The notes below the pieces were generated by a model that searched no databases, was not told the origin of the DNA, and saw nothing but the letters and a program-made list of their open reading frames with translations. From the NCBI RefSeq assembly GCF_014646755.1, contig NZ_BMNW01000001.1, forward strand, positions 762,039 through 826,038: 64,000 nucleotides of DNA, read 5' to 3'. Below are positions 8,700 through 18,348 of this stretch, piece after piece. The stretch comes from Pseudomonas asuensis (GTDB taxonomy: Bacteria > Pseudomonadota > Gammaproteobacteria > Pseudomonadales > Pseudomonadaceae). The position numbers and the translations under genes were made by a program. Every line of letters begins with the position of its first letter. Position 1 is the stretch's first letter.

Positions 8700-10952
8700 T
8701 TAGCGCGGGATATTGGGCTCTCGCCGTGGCTTTTTCTTGCCCTTGGCAAAAGCTGCCGCCTGTCCTTCCTGTTTTTTGTCCCACCCCTTGCTGCCATCGG
8801 TCGCACGTGGCGGTAAGCCAGTGTGCTGAGTAAGCAATGGCTTACCGGATTTTTTGCTACCCAGTGGCGTCGAGTTCTTACGACGCGCACTCTGGTAAGT
8901 GCCATCCACTGCAGGTTGGAACGTTGGGATCAGGTGATGCTTGCCGTTCCCGATCAAGTCGGCGCGCCCCATGTCCTTGAGCGCCTCACGCAGCATCGGC
9001 CAGTTATTTGGATCGTGGTAGCGCAGGAAGGCCTTATGCAGACGACGCTGGCGCTCACCCTTCACAATCGGCACACCATCACTCTTGTAAGTTACCTTAC
9101 GCAGCGGGTTTTTGCCCGAATGGTACATCGCTGTCGCGGTTGCCATAGGCGATGGGTAGAAGGCCTGCACCTGATCCGCACGGAAGCCATTACGCTTGAG
9201 CCATAACGCCAGGTTCATCATGTCTTCGTCAGTCGTACCCGGGTGCGCAGCAATAAAGTACGGAATCAGATACTGCTCCTTACCCGCTTCCTTCGTGTAC
9301 TTCTCGAACATTTGCTTGAACCGGTCATAACTGCCGATTCCCGGCTTCATCATCTTAGAAAGCGGACCTTCCTCGGTATGCTCCGGCGCAATTTTCAGGT
9401 AGCCGCCCACGTGATGGGTCACCAGCTCCTTTACATACTCCGGCGACTCCACTGCAAGGTCATACCGCAAACCAGATGCAATCAGAATCTTTTTTACGCC
9501 CGGCAAGGCACGTGCAGAACGATACAGCTGGATCAATGCCGAGTGATCGGTGTTCAGGTTTTCGCAGATACCAGGCCACACGCAGGACGGCTTGCGGCAA
9601 TGCTTCTCGATCTCCGGGTCCTTACATGCAATGCGGTACATATTGGCCGTTGGGCCACCAAGGTCAGAGATAACGCCAGTAAAGCCTGGAACCTTGTCGC
9701 GAATCTCTTCGATTTCGCGAATGATCGACTCTTCCGAGCGATTCTGAATGATCCGGCCTTCGTGCTCGGTAATAGAACAGAAGGTGCACCCACCAAAGCA
9801 ACCACGCATGATGTTTACCGAGAAGCGAATCATCTCGTACGCGGGAATGCGCTCACCTTTGTAAACAGGATGCGGGACGCGTGCATAGGCTAGCCCAAAC
9901 ACATAGTCCATCTCTTCAGTAGTCAGTGGAATCGGCGGCGCATTGAGCCAGACATCCTGATCACCATGACGCTGAACCAAGGCGCGGGCATTACCTGGGT
10001 TGGTCTCCAGATGCAGCACGCGGTTGGCATGGGCATACAAGATCGCATCGCCCTTCACTTTTTCGAACGAGGGTAGGCGAATGACCGTTTTGTCACGGGT
10101 CAGCTTTGGGCTTGGCAGTAACTGCACGACCTTGGCCTCTTCAGGATCGTCCTGAGGCCCTTTGGACTGCTCAATCGCACACGCCTGAAGATCCTGCGTG
10201 TTGACGTAAGGGTTAATGATCTTGTCGACCTTACCCGGGCGGTCGATACGGGTCGAATCCAGCTCGAACCAGCCCTCCGGCGTGTCCTTGCGGATAAAAG
10301 CAGTTCCCCGGATATCCGTAATCGACTGGATGGCCTCGCCTGCCGCCAGACGATGAGCAATCTCTACTACCGCGCGCTCGGCATTGCCGTACAAGAGGAT
10401 ATCAGCCTTGGCATCCATCAGGATGGAATGGCGCACCTTGTCCTGCCAATAGTCATAGTGAGCGATCCGGCGCAGCGATGCTTCGATACCGCCCAACACG
10501 ATCGGCACACCCTTGTAGGCTTCACGGCAACGCTGGCTGTATACCATGCTGGCACGATCGGGGCGTTTGCCTGCCATGCCGCCCGGGGTATAGGCGTCGT
10601 CCGAGCGAATCTTGCGGTCAGCCGTATAGCGGTTGATCATTGAGTCCATGTTGCCTGCGGCCACGCCAAAAAACAGGTTTGGCTTGCCAAGCTTCATGAA
10701 GTCGTCTTTGGACTGCCAGTCTGGCTGGGAGATGATCCCTACCCGAAAGCCTTGCGCTTCCAGCAGACGTCCAATAATGGCCATGCCAAAGGACGGGTGG
10801 TCCACATACGCATCGCCTGTTACAACGATGATGTCGCAACTGTCCCAGCCGAGCAGGTCCATTTCTTCCCTGCTCATCGGCAGAAAAGGCGCAGGTCCAA
10901 AACACTCAGCCCAATATTTGGGATAGTCGAACAACGGCTTGGCAGCGAGCAT
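8700..10952 (-). CDS. ygiQ: YgiQ family radical SAM protein
   Basis: A large radical S-adenosylmethionine protein (UPF0313 family) of unassigned reaction, 750 residues from the chosen start. The N-terminal YgiQ domain starts '[17 protein letters not shown]'. The Fe-S cluster motif CxxxCxxC is 'CFGGCTFC' at about residues 385-392, followed by '[14 protein letters not shown]'. The C-terminal 60 residues are Lys/Arg/Ser-rich and probably disordered. The frame is open 17 codons further upstream only through a GTG, so the ATG at 10952 fits the family better. It is transcribed alone, with a terminator shared with the convergent phosphatase. Confidence 0.92.
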   Translation of the reverse strand: MLAAKPLFDYPKYWAECFGPAPFLPMSREEMDLLGWDSCDIIVVTGDAYVDHPSFGMAIIGRLLEAQGFRVGIISQPDWQSKDDFMKLGKPNLFFGVAAGNMDSMINRYTADRKIRSDDAYTPGGMAGKRPDRASMVYSQRCREAYKGVPIVLGGIEASLRRIAHYDYWQDKVRHSILMDAKADILLYGNAERAVVEIAHRLAAGEAIQSITDIRGTAFIRKDTPEGWFELDSTRIDRPGKVDKIINPYVNTQDLQACAIEQSKGPQDDPEEAKVVQLLPSPKLTRDKTVIRLPSFEKVKGDAILYAHANRVLHLETNPGNARALVQRHGDQDVWLNAPPIPLTTEEMDYVFGLAYARVPHPVYKGERIPAYEMIRFSVNIMRGCFGGCTFCSITEHEGRIIQNRSEESIIREIEEIRDKVPGFTGVISDLGGPTANMYRIACKDPEIEKHCRKPSCVWPGICENLNTDHSALIQLYRSARALPGVKKILIASGLRYDLAVESPEYVKELVTHHVGGYLKIAPEHTEEGPLSKMMKPGIGSYDRFKQMFEKYTKEAGKEQYLIPYFIAAHPGTTDEDMMNLALWLKRNGFRADQVQAFYPSPMATATAMYHSGKNPLRKVTYKSDGVPIVKGERQRRLHKAFLRYHDPNNWPMLREALKDMGRADLIGNGKHHLIPTFQPAVDGTYQSARRKNSTPLGSKKSGKPLLTQHTGLPPRATDGSKGWDKKQEGQAAAFAKGKKKPRREPNIPR

Positions 10953-11258
10953 GAAGGCTTCCGGGGATAAAAAGTAGTGCGGGAGGATGCGCAAGAATAG
11001 CACAAAAAATAGCCAATTAAGAGAGGCTAGAAGCTATCCGTCGCCTGACAGCCGCATGATTACTGAGCCGCTGCGCTTACCAATTAGCTCAATAAGTTGT
11101 GGCTAACGGGCTCGATCTCTGTGAGGTCAATGATTAGCATCTCAACAGTAGCGTCATCTGCTGGAAGAACATGTCGACGCCTGGATTAGCGCACATAAGG
11201 CATAACGCATCCAAGAAAAAGCCGCACAGGTGTGCGGCTCTTCTACGTCTTTGACGGC
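10953..11258. other. Intergenic region ygiQ / dnaB (306 bp)
   Basis: This gap holds the ygiQ promoter side and the dnaB terminator (11214-11239). No coding region is supported between. In P. aeruginosa an alanine racemase gene follows dnaB (from memory); it is not here. Confidence 0.5.
11214..11239 (-). terminator. Rho-independent terminator of dnaB
   Basis: Stem AGCCGCAC (11220-11227 with 11232-11239) has a four-base loop. On the minus strand it is followed by TTTTTC. It lies about 20 bp past the dnaB stop. Confidence 0.85.
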
Positions 11259-12653
11259 TCAGTCATCATCAAAGTTATAGCTACCGGGCGCCAGGTTCTC
11301 GAAGCGGGTGTACTTACCGATAAAGGCAAGTCGTACCGTGCCGATAGGGCCGTTACGCTGCTTACCAATAATGATTTCAGCCACCCCCTTGTACTCCGTT
11401 TCAGGGTGGTAGACCTCATCCCGGTACACAAACATGATTACGTCGGCGTCCTGCTCGATTGCACCGGATTCACGCAAGTCAGAGTTCACCGGACGCTTGT
11501 TAGGCCGTTGTTCCAGCGAGCGGTTAAGCTGGGACAGTGCGACAACAGGACAATTGAATTCCTTGGCCAACGCCTTGAGCGAGCGAGAGATTTCGGAAAT
11601 CTCGTTGGTCCGGTTTTCACTGGCCGTTCCGCCGATCCGCATTAGCTGCAGATAATCGACCATGATCAAGGCAAGATCACCATGCTCACGCACCAGACGC
11701 CGGGTTCGTGCACGCATTTCCGATGGACTGATACCTGCCGTGTCATCGATAAACAACTTACGGTCATTCAAGAGATTGACCGCTGATGTCAGACGCGGCC
11801 AGTCATCGTCTTCCAATTTTCCCGAGCGGACCTTGGTCTGATCAATCCGCCCAAGAGAGGACAACATACGCAGCACGAGCGAATCGGCTGGCATTTCCAA
11901 GGAAAATACCAGTACTGCTTTATCCGTACGCAGCACCGCATTTTCAACCAGATTCATGGCAAAGGTCGTCTTACCCATGGAAGGACGTCCAGCCACAATG
12001 ACCAGGTCAGAGGGTTGCAGGCCACTGGTTTTATCGTCCAGGTCGACAAAACCGGTCGAGACACCAGTGATCGCATTATCGGAGTTGAACAAGGTGTCGA
12101 TCCGATCGATCGCCTTGGTCAAAATGTCATTAACGCCAATAGGCCCTCCCGTTTTGGGGCGCGCTTCGGCGATCTCAAAGATCTTGCGCTCCGCATCATC
12201 AAGAAGCTCATTAGCGCCACGACCTTCAGGGTTATAAGCACTGTCAGCGATATCATTACTGATGCCGATCAGCTGGCGCAGCGTAGCGCGCTCGCGCACG
12301 ATCTGGCCATAGGCCTTGATGTTTGCAACAGAGGGGGTATTTTTCGCCAGCTCACCGAGGTAAGCCAGTCCCCCTACCTGGGGTAGTTGACCTTCCTTGT
12401 CGAGCTGCTCGGATAACGTAACCACATCGAAAGGCTGGTTAGTTTCAGCCAGACGAGCAATGGCACGAAAGATCAGACGATGGTCATGGCGATAGAAGTC
12501 GCCATCCGAGACCTGATCCGAGACGCGCTCCCACGCATTGTTATCCAGCATCAAGCCACCCAGCACGGCCTGCTCGGCCTCGATTGAGTGCGGGGGCACC
12601 TTCAGCGCGGCAGTTTGCAAATCGTATTGTTCAGCGATGGCGATCTCATTCAT
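11259..12653 (-). CDS. dnaB: Replicative DNA helicase DnaB
   Basis: DnaB is the hexameric 5'-3' helicase of the replication fork. The 464-residue protein has the all-alpha N-terminal collar domain ('HSIEAEQAVLGGLMLDN') and the RecA-like motor. Walker A is 'GRPSMGKTTFA', the DnaB signature is 'FSLEMP', Walker B is 'LIMVDYLQLM', and 'ALSQLNRSLEQRPNKRP' contributes the arginine finger region. No intein interrupts it. The Shine-Dalgarno is poor. It lies downstream of rplI on the same strand but behind a strong terminator, so it has its own promoter. Confidence 0.98.
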   Translation of the reverse strand: MNEIAIAEQYDLQTAALKVPPHSIEAEQAVLGGLMLDNNAWERVSDQVSDGDFYRHDHRLIFRAIARLAETNQPFDVVTLSEQLDKEGQLPQVGGLAYLGELAKNTPSVANIKAYGQIVRERATLRQLIGISNDIADSAYNPEGRGANELLDDAERKIFEIAEARPKTGGPIGVNDILTKAIDRIDTLFNSDNAITGVSTGFVDLDDKTSGLQPSDLVIVAGRPSMGKTTFAMNLVENAVLRTDKAVLVFSLEMPADSLVLRMLSSLGRIDQTKVRSGKLEDDDWPRLTSAVNLLNDRKLFIDDTAGISPSEMRARTRRLVREHGDLALIMVDYLQLMRIGGTASENRTNEISEISRSLKALAKEFNCPVVALSQLNRSLEQRPNKRPVNSDLRESGAIEQDADVIMFVYRDEVYHPETEYKGVAEIIIGKQRNGPIGTVRLAFIGKYTRFENLAPGSYNFDDD

Positions 12654-12708
12654 GGCGTAGCGATTGGCACCGAAAGTTCGATCAGAGAAGACAGGCCTTC
12701 ATGGCCTG

Positions 12709-12747
12709 AAAAAAAACGGGCACGTCATCACGAGAATGACGTGCCCG
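12709..12747 (-). terminator. Strong Rho-independent terminator after rplI
   Basis: A perfect 12-bp stem (12717-12728 with 12736-12747) has a seven-base loop. On the minus strand it is followed by eight T residues. It ends the rpsF-rpsR-DUF2232-rplI operon. A second small hairpin AGGCC-ttcat-GGCCT lies directly beyond the T-run. Confidence 0.92.
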
Positions 12748-12802
12748 ATTGTCGGCAGGCTTGCATGTTCGTGCAAGCCCGCCAGTCAGTTGTCATGACC
12801 GC

Positions 12803-13249
12803 TTATTCAGCAACCACGACCACCTTGACGGTAGTTTCAACATCAGTGTGCAGTTGCACATTTACGTCGAACTCGCCAACGCTACGCAGAGCGCCGTTAG
12901 GCAGACGAACTTCGCTCTTGTCCAGCTCAACACCAGCAGCGGAAACAGCTTCAGCGATGTCGCGAGTGCCGATGGAACCGAACAGCTTACCTTCTTCGCC
13001 AGCGTTAGCAGCGATGGTAACAGTCAATTCGTTCAGCTTGGCAGCACGTGCTTCAGCAGCAGCCTTATTATCGGCAGCCTGCTTCTCGAGCTCTGCACGA
13101 CGTGCTTCGAACGTAGCAACGTTGTCAGCAGTAGCAGCAGTCGCCTTGCCCTGCGGCAGCAGGAAGTTACGAGCATAACCGCCTTTAACGTTCACTTTAT
13201 CGCCCAGGTTGCCCAGGTTGGCGATCTTTTCCAGCAGGATGACTTCCAT
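12803..13249 (-). CDS. rplI: 50S ribosomal protein L9
   Basis: L9 binds 23S rRNA domain V near the L1 stalk and limits frameshifting. The 148-residue product has the N-terminal signature '[29 protein letters not shown]' region (positions 1-29, key GD and GYARN residues), a charged connecting helix and the C-terminal domain. AGAGGT precedes the ATG. It is the last gene of the rpsF operon, 21 bp after the DUF2232 gene. Confidence 0.98.
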   Translation of the reverse strand: MEVILLEKIANLGNLGDKVNVKGGYARNFLLPQGKATAATADNVATFEARRAELEKQAADNKAAAEARAAKLNELTVTIAANAGEEGKLFGSIGTRDIAEAVSAAGVELDKSEVRLPNGALRSVGEFDVNVQLHTDVETTVKVVVVAE

Positions 13250-13270
13250 TTGAGTCTTACCTCTTAACTT

Positions 13271-14161
13271 TTAACCTTCACCGTTCGTGGAGTCCTTGGA
13301 CGTATTTGCCAGGCGCCCACGAAAATCAAACAGACTGTCGACAACGGCTGCGATCACCAACAACGGATAGATCAACTGCCCAAAAATCAGCAGCGTCACA
13401 TACAACCCCACCAGCCAGAATGTGGCCATGTGCCTTTGTCTTACCAACCCATGAATCAGCGCAACACCAGCTATCGCCAGAGGCACGCTGCACAGGGGTG
13501 TCAGCATTCCAAGTCCCAGGTTGATATTGGGTGCCAGTAGCATCACCAACAGCATTCCCAGAGCCAGGGCGGGCGGCAATCTCAACGCGTGAAACTCACG
13601 AGCGAAACCACCTGGGTTATACAATGCAGCTTGCCAATAACGTCCCAACATCAGACACAGCAGACAGACAATCTGGAAAAGACTCGCCATCAAACCGGTC
13701 AGCACAGGTATCAGCATGTCATGCAGCTGAGCCTGCTTGGCTTCCGGCAAAGCATCCGGTGACTGACCCGCCATCTGTGGCAGAAGTTTTTGAATCTCCC
13801 CTGCCAAGAGGTTAATGGGCTCTGCGTAGACATGACCAATAGTCACAGCAAACGCCAGACCAACCGGAATACTGGCGAGCAGGACTCGTGACCAGGAAAC
13901 ACTGCTGCGTAAAACCACTGCCAACGCCACGGTGCCGATGAATACGAGCGCAATGCTCGGATCCCCCAAAAACCACCAGAGCGCGGCCGGCAGCAATGCC
14001 CAAACCACTACACCTGCAGCGTCACTCGCGCCGCGGCGCAGGACGACCAGACTCCCTGCTGCAGCGCTAAGCCAGTACAGAAATGGCACAACCGCTGCAA
14101 TCACCACCGTAAGGGTGGCTTGCATGCGACCACGCATGATGAAATCAGCAAGGGCTCGCAT
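13271..14161 (-). CDS. YybS-family (DUF2232) multi-pass membrane protein
   Basis: A 296-residue, very hydrophobic protein with about eight predicted membrane segments spread over its whole length and short charged loops. This family is often found between rpsR and rplI in pseudomonads and other bacteria, but its function is unknown. The ORF starts MRALADF with a weak ribosome site. A second Met at residue 9 (14137) is possible. Its place inside a ribosomal-protein operon suggests growth-rate-linked expression. The C-terminal 15 residues are polar ('NTSKDSTNGEG'). Confidence 0.78.
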   Translation of the reverse strand: MRALADFIMRGRMQATLTVVIAAVVPFLYWLSAAAGSLVVLRRGASDAAGVVVWALLPAALWWFLGDPSIALVFIGTVALAVVLRSSVSWSRVLLASIPVGLAFAVTIGHVYAEPINLLAGEIQKLLPQMAGQSPDALPEAKQAQLHDMLIPVLTGLMASLFQIVCLLCLMLGRYWQAALYNPGGFAREFHALRLPPALALGMLLVMLLAPNINLGLGMLTPLCSVPLAIAGVALIHGLVRQRHMATFWLVGLYVTLLIFGQLIYPLLVIAAVVDSLFDFRGRLANTSKDSTNGEG

Positions 14162-14196
14162 GCGAATTATCCGTTAGTTCGTGTCGATGCCCGGTC

Positions 14197-14427
14197 TCAA
14201 CGGCCGTGGCTATCGGTGTAGGGCAACAGGGCCAGATAACGAGCACGCTTGATGGCGGTACCCAGCTGACGCTGGTACTTGGCCTTGGTGCCAGTGATAC
14301 GGCTCGGAACGATCTTGCCGGTTTCGGAGACGTAGGCTTTCAGGGTGTTCAGATCTTTGTAGTCGATCTCTTTCACGCCTTCAGCGGTGAAACGGCAGAA
14401 TTTACGACGACGGAAGAAACGTGCCAT
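14197..14427 (-). CDS. rpsR: 30S ribosomal protein S18
   Basis: S18 forms the platform of the small subunit with S6. The 76-residue protein shows the basic N-terminus '[13 protein letters not shown]' and the family core '[23 protein letters not shown]' (positions about 42-64, key K-YQRQL and RARY residues). It is 26 bp downstream of rpsF on the same strand. Length is normal for gammaproteobacteria. Confidence 0.98.
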   Translation of the reverse strand: MARFFRRRKFCRFTAEGVKEIDYKDLNTLKAYVSETGKIVPSRITGTKAKYQRQLGTAIKRARYLALLPYTDSHGR

Positions 14428-14453
14428 AACAATGATTCCTCAATAATCCAGGC

Positions 14454-14882
14454 TTACTCGGCGCTATCGTCGCCATCGACGTCAGCATTGTCATTGTCGC
14501 TGCCATCAGCAGACTCGGACTCAGCAGGACGCTCGCGACGCTCACGGCGCTCGCTACGGTTTTCTTCGGCCTTGAGCATTTCAGACTGGTCGGTAACAGC
14601 TTCATCGCGACGAAGGATCATGTTACGGATCACGGCGTCGTTGTAACGGAAGTTGTCTTCCAGTTCAGCCAGTGCCTTGGCGCTGCACTCGATGTTCATT
14701 AGAACATAGTGAGCTTTATGCACGTTGTCGATGGCGTAAGCCAGCTGGCGACGGCCCCAGTCTTCCAGACGATGAACCTTGCCACCGTCTTCTTCAATCG
14801 CTTTGGTGTAGCGCTCAACCATGCCGCCCACCTGTTCGCTCTGGTCAGGATGAACCAGAAACACAACTTCGTAATGACGCAT
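14454..14882 (-). CDS. rpsF: 30S ribosomal protein S6
   Basis: S6 pairs with S18 on the 30S platform. The 142-residue product has the ferredoxin-like core ('[18 protein letters not shown]' at the start, then '[12 protein letters not shown]') and a long acidic, Ser/Asp/Glu-rich tail of about 35 residues. In gammaproteobacteria such a tail can receive extra glutamates from RimK. AAGGAG precedes the ATG. It is the first gene of the operon rpsF-rpsR-DUF2232-rplI. Its own promoter must lie in 14883-15050. Confidence 0.97.
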   Translation of the reverse strand: MRHYEVVFLVHPDQSEQVGGMVERYTKAIEEDGGKVHRLEDWGRRQLAYAIDNVHKAHYVLMNIECSAKALAELEDNFRYNDAVIRNMILRRDEAVTDQSEMLKAEENRSERRERRERPAESESADGSDNDNADVDGDDSAE

Positions 14883-15052
14883 AAATGCTCCTTACGGGTT
14901 ATAGCCTGCCACATGATGCGGTCAGGCAAGGAGTGAATGTTTCGTTTTAACTTGCCTGCAGGCAGAGACCGCCACAGGCAAGGGGCAGTATTCTAGAGAA
15001 GGGCACCGGGTGGCGCAAGGAAGATAACGAGCTAACCGGCTCGTCGGTACAA

Positions 15053-15430
15053 CTATCTGACGGACAGATCATCCAACAGCTGCCGGATCTTGAAAAGATC
15101 GTACGGCTTGAGCAGTGCTTTTACATGTTTAAGCTCATCGTCCTTGTCAAAGGCGTAGCCGGAAGCTACTACGACATGTAGATCCGGATAACGCTTGAGT
15201 GCCTGGCGACTTAGATCCAGACCTGACATGCCACCTAGTCCGATATCTGTAAAAAGGACATTGAAACCACCCTTTTGCAGGGCGTCCAGCGCCTCCTCAG
15301 CAGAGGCCACAGCCGTGACCTGGTATCCGAACTCCTCCATAACCTCACTGGTCAGGCTACGCAGGGTCAGGTCGTCCTCGACCAGCAGAATATTCAACGC
15401 CCTATTACTTGCGGTTTCCTCCAACGCCAT
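15053..15430 (-). CDS. Single-domain response regulator (CheY-like receiver)
   Basis: A 125-residue receiver domain with no output domain. The acidic pair is in 'LLVEDDLTLR', the phospho-acceptor is Asp62 in 'LFTDIGLGG', and the conserved Lys lies in 'LLKPYDLF'. Its start lies 17 bp after the stop of a hybrid histidine kinase on the same strand. AGAGGA precedes the ATG. It is probably the kinase's phospho-partner and acts by protein contact or as a phosphate sink. The pathway it controls cannot be told. Confidence 0.85.
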   Translation of the reverse strand: MALEETASNRALNILLVEDDLTLRSLTSEVMEEFGYQVTAVASAEEALDALQKGGFNVLFTDIGLGGMSGLDLSRQALKRYPDLHVVVASGYAFDKDDELKHVKALLKPYDLFKIRQLLDDLSVR

Positions 15431-15447
15431 TTCCTCTTCCAGTACAG

Positions 15448-17568
15448 CTATAAGGGGGTGTGCTTTCTTTGCACGCCAAGCATCATACGCACCTTTTGCG
15501 CCAACTCATCCCGTCGATAGGGTTTACTGAGCAGATTGGTGCCTGTATCAAAACGCCCGCCTTGAATCACGGCATCCTGCGTGTAGCCTGAGGTGAACAG
15601 CACTTTCAAAGAAGGTCGCAGTGCCCTAGCTCTACGTGCAAGCTCAGTACTGCGTACAGGGCCGGGCATTACAATATCTGTAAACAATAAGTCGACAGGC
15701 GCTCCCTGTTCAAGGAGCCCCAGGGCCGCTTGCCCATCCTTTGCCTCCAGCACTTCATAACCTAGCTCAGCCAGCATCTCCATAACGATCTGACGGACAT
15801 CAGCATCATCTTCCACTACCAGAATACATTCGCTTCCGCCTTCCTCAGGCAAAGGCAAACACATGGAACTGTCGACTGTATCCGAATGCGGTATAGCGCG
15901 TGGCAGATAAAGGATGACCGACGTTCCTTTTCCCAAGGCACTGTTGATCAAAATATGTCCACCGCTCTGCTTCACGAAGCCATAGACCATAGATAATCCA
16001 AGCCCGGTGCCATGCTCTTCACGCTTGGTTGAGAAAAAGGGCTCGAAGGCTTGTGTCCTTACATCCTCGGTCATCCCACGCCCGGTATCCGTGATGATCA
16101 GCTGAACATAATCACCAGGGATTACATTATCAGCGGCCTGCCCTATAGCATCGGGCAACAAAACATTACGCAATTCGAGGGTAACATGCCCTCCATCAAC
16201 CATCGCCTCACGGGCATTGAGCAACAGACTGACCAATACGTTTTCCAACTGGCCTGCATCGACAAATATCGTCCATAAGTCAGGGTCGGCAAGAATCGTC
16301 AAGGTAACGGCATCGCCTAAGGCTTGACTCAACAGATCACTCATCCCTTCCAACAAGCCCTTCGTATCAATCGGCGTTGGCTGTAAGGGTTGTCGCCGCG
16401 CAAAGGACAACAGCTGCGACGCAAGACGTCCACCGCGCTCCACACCGGAATTAGCTGCCTGTAGCCGGCGTTGACCGACCTCGTCACCTGCTAACCGGGC
16501 GTTCAGCAACTGTAAATTGCCCCCGATTATCTGCAGAACATTGTTGAAGTCATGAGCAACACCACCGGTCAGCTTGGCAACTGCTTCCAGCTTTTGCGCC
16601 TGAGCCATAGCTGCCTGTCGTCCATCCTCACTGCGCTTGAGCTCACGTGTACGCTCTTGCACCAGGCCTTCAAGGTGCAAACGATAATTAGCCAGCTCGG
16701 TTTCAACCCGCTTTTGCTGAGTAACATCGTTACCCTGGATAAAAATTCCAGTCACCTGACCGTTATCGATAATGGGCTGCAGAATGAAATCTACATATAC
16801 GTCTTCAGGCCGCCCCAGAGCGTCACGTTGAATATCCAGACGAACACCCCGCCCGGAAAATGTCCTGTGCGAAACAAGTGCTTCGTCAAATAACCTAAGA
16901 ACACCCTGTTCTGCGAGTTCGGGAAAAATCTCTCGAATGGAATGCCCCACGACCTCCTCACGCGCCACAAGATGTAGAAACGCATCATTGGCCAGCTCAA
17001 AGATATGGTCAGGTCCTCCCAGAACACAGATGAAGCCTGGAGCCTGTTGAAACAGCCGTCTTATTTGGGCACCTTCATCCTGCAAGGCTTTAGCTCGATT
17101 GAGAAGCTGTTGCCCCAGCTGGAGTTTGGCGTCGGTCTGCTGCGAGGCCCCAGCTGCGCAGGTATGCATAGTCTGGAGTTCGCTGATATCCGTAGCGTGC
17201 TGCAGGATGTACTGCAGCTGGCCCTCAGCGTTAAAGAGAGGTGTATGCGTAATGCTCCAGGTATGATCTTCAAACACTACGCCTCTGGCGCTGCTACGCG
17301 GGATCGCGTAGCGAATAACAGGGAGGGCGTCTTCCTGTCTGAGCATAGCGGCTCGCTCGATGGAAGCTTTCACCGCCTGCTGTGACAGCACGTTACGCTG
17401 CAACGGGTCGACAGGAAATGCCTCAAACAAATGAGCGCCAAGAAGCTCCTGACGCTGTCGCCCCACAACCTTCAGATACGCCTCATTGGTATCTACGATA
17501 GCCATGGCGCTGTTCAATAGAACATACGGATTCGGCGAGACCCTGAAGATGCTTTCAAAATCGAGCAT
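15448..17568 (-). CDS. PAS-containing hybrid sensor histidine kinase / response regulator
   Basis: A 706-residue soluble hybrid kinase without membrane segments. In order: a PAS domain (about 1-130), a second PAS domain (about 165-290) joined by a coiled coil, a dimerisation/phospho-acceptor domain with His339 in 'GGVAHDFNN', a HATPase domain with the N box 'LLLNAREAM', G1 'DTGRGM' and G2 'GTGLGLSMVYG', and a C-terminal receiver with Asp631 in 'LFTDIVMPG' and Lys in 'LLSKPY'. The H-box type is that of PAS/bacteriophytochrome-like hybrid kinases. The sensed signal must be intracellular. It forms an operon with the small regulator just downstream. Confidence 0.87.
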   Translation of the reverse strand: MLDFESIFRVSPNPYVLLNSAMAIVDTNEAYLKVVGRQRQELLGAHLFEAFPVDPLQRNVLSQQAVKASIERAAMLRQEDALPVIRYAIPRSSARGVVFEDHTWSITHTPLFNAEGQLQYILQHATDISELQTMHTCAAGASQQTDAKLQLGQQLLNRAKALQDEGAQIRRLFQQAPGFICVLGGPDHIFELANDAFLHLVAREEVVGHSIREIFPELAEQGVLRLFDEALVSHRTFSGRGVRLDIQRDALGRPEDVYVDFILQPIIDNGQVTGIFIQGNDVTQQKRVETELANYRLHLEGLVQERTRELKRSEDGRQAAMAQAQKLEAVAKLTGGVAHDFNNVLQIIGGNLQLLNARLAGDEVGQRRLQAANSGVERGGRLASQLLSFARRQPLQPTPIDTKGLLEGMSDLLSQALGDAVTLTILADPDLWTIFVDAGQLENVLVSLLLNAREAMVDGGHVTLELRNVLLPDAIGQAADNVIPGDYVQLIITDTGRGMTEDVRTQAFEPFFSTKREEHGTGLGLSMVYGFVKQSGGHILINSALGKGTSVILYLPRAIPHSDTVDSSMCLPLPEEGGSECILVVEDDADVRQIVMEMLAELGYEVLEAKDGQAALGLLEQGAPVDLLFTDIVMPGPVRSTELARRARALRPSLKVLFTSGYTQDAVIQGGRFDTGTNLLSKPYRRDELAQKVRMMLGVQRKHTPL

Positions 17569-17604
17569 GTACTTAACTACTTTGAGCGAGCAAGCCGACC
17601 CTCT

Positions 17605-18348
17605 CTAACGAGGGCGGCGTTGGCGAACGGCTTCGAACAGGCAAACCCCTGTCGCAACGGAGACGTTTAAGCTACTGACGCTACCGGACATTGGTAAGCG
17701 CACCAGAAAATCGCATAGCTGACGCGTCAAACGACGCATCCCCTTGCCCTCTGCGCCCATAACCAGCACTGTTGGAACCGTCATGTCCACATCGTAAACG
17801 TCCTGCTCTGCCTCCCCTGCCGTACCGACAACCCATACCCCCCGCTTTTTGAGCTTTTCCAAGGTACGAGCCAAGTTAGTGACCGCTACCAAGGGAATCA
17901 CCTCTGCCGCACCGCACGCCACCTTGCGGACCGTAGCATTCAGGGTAGCCGACTTATCCTTGGGAATAATGACCGCCTGAGCGCCTGCCGCATCCGCCGT
18001 ACGTAGGCAAGCGCCTAAGTTATGCGGATCTGTTACCCCGTCGAGCACCAAAAGGAGCGGTGGTTTTTCAGCGCGATCAAGAAGTTCTTCAAGCATCGCC
18101 TCGCCCCAGATCTGGCTCGGACTTACATGCGCTACCACTCCCTGATGTACGCCATCGATCTGCTCATCAAGTGACTGGCGACTGTGGGTTTGTATCGGAA
18201 TCCGCGCGGCATCGGCCAAAGTAACTACGGCCTGTATACGCGGCTCCTGGCGCCCTTCGGCTATCCATAGTTGCTTCACCCGCTTAGGGTGATGACGCAA
18301 CAACGCTTCTACGGCATGAATGCCATAGACCATTTCCCATTGACTCAT
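17605..18348 (-). CDS. rlmB: 23S rRNA (guanosine-2251-2'-O)-methyltransferase RlmB
   Basis: RlmB methylates the ribose of G2251 in the peptidyl-transferase P loop. The 247-residue SPOUT enzyme has an N-terminal substrate-binding domain ('EMVYGIHAVEALL') and the knotted SpoU domain. Its motifs are 'VLDGVTDPHNLGACLRTA' (motif 1), 'VMGAEGKGMRRL' (motif 2) and 'IPMSG..SLNVSVATG'-type motif 3 (here 'LPMSGSVSSLNVSVATG'). Its ATG overlaps the rnr stop by four bases (ATGA), so translation is coupled. Confidence 0.97.
   Translation of the reverse strand: MSQWEMVYGIHAVEALLRHHPKRVKQLWIAEGRQEPRIQAVVTLADAARIPIQTHSRQSLDEQIDGVHQGVVAHVSPSQIWGEAMLEELLDRAEKPPLLLVLDGVTDPHNLGACLRTADAAGAQAVIIPKDKSATLNATVRKVACGAAEVIPLVAVTNLARTLEKLKKRGVWVVGTAGEAEQDVYDVDMTVPTVLVMGAEGKGMRRLTRQLCDFLVRLPMSGSVSSLNVSVATGVCLFEAVRQRRPR

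Noticed and set aside
9243-9893. 216-codon open frame antisense to ygiQ
   Set aside because: Mirrors the codon pattern of ygiQ, which has the radical SAM motif; no start signal.
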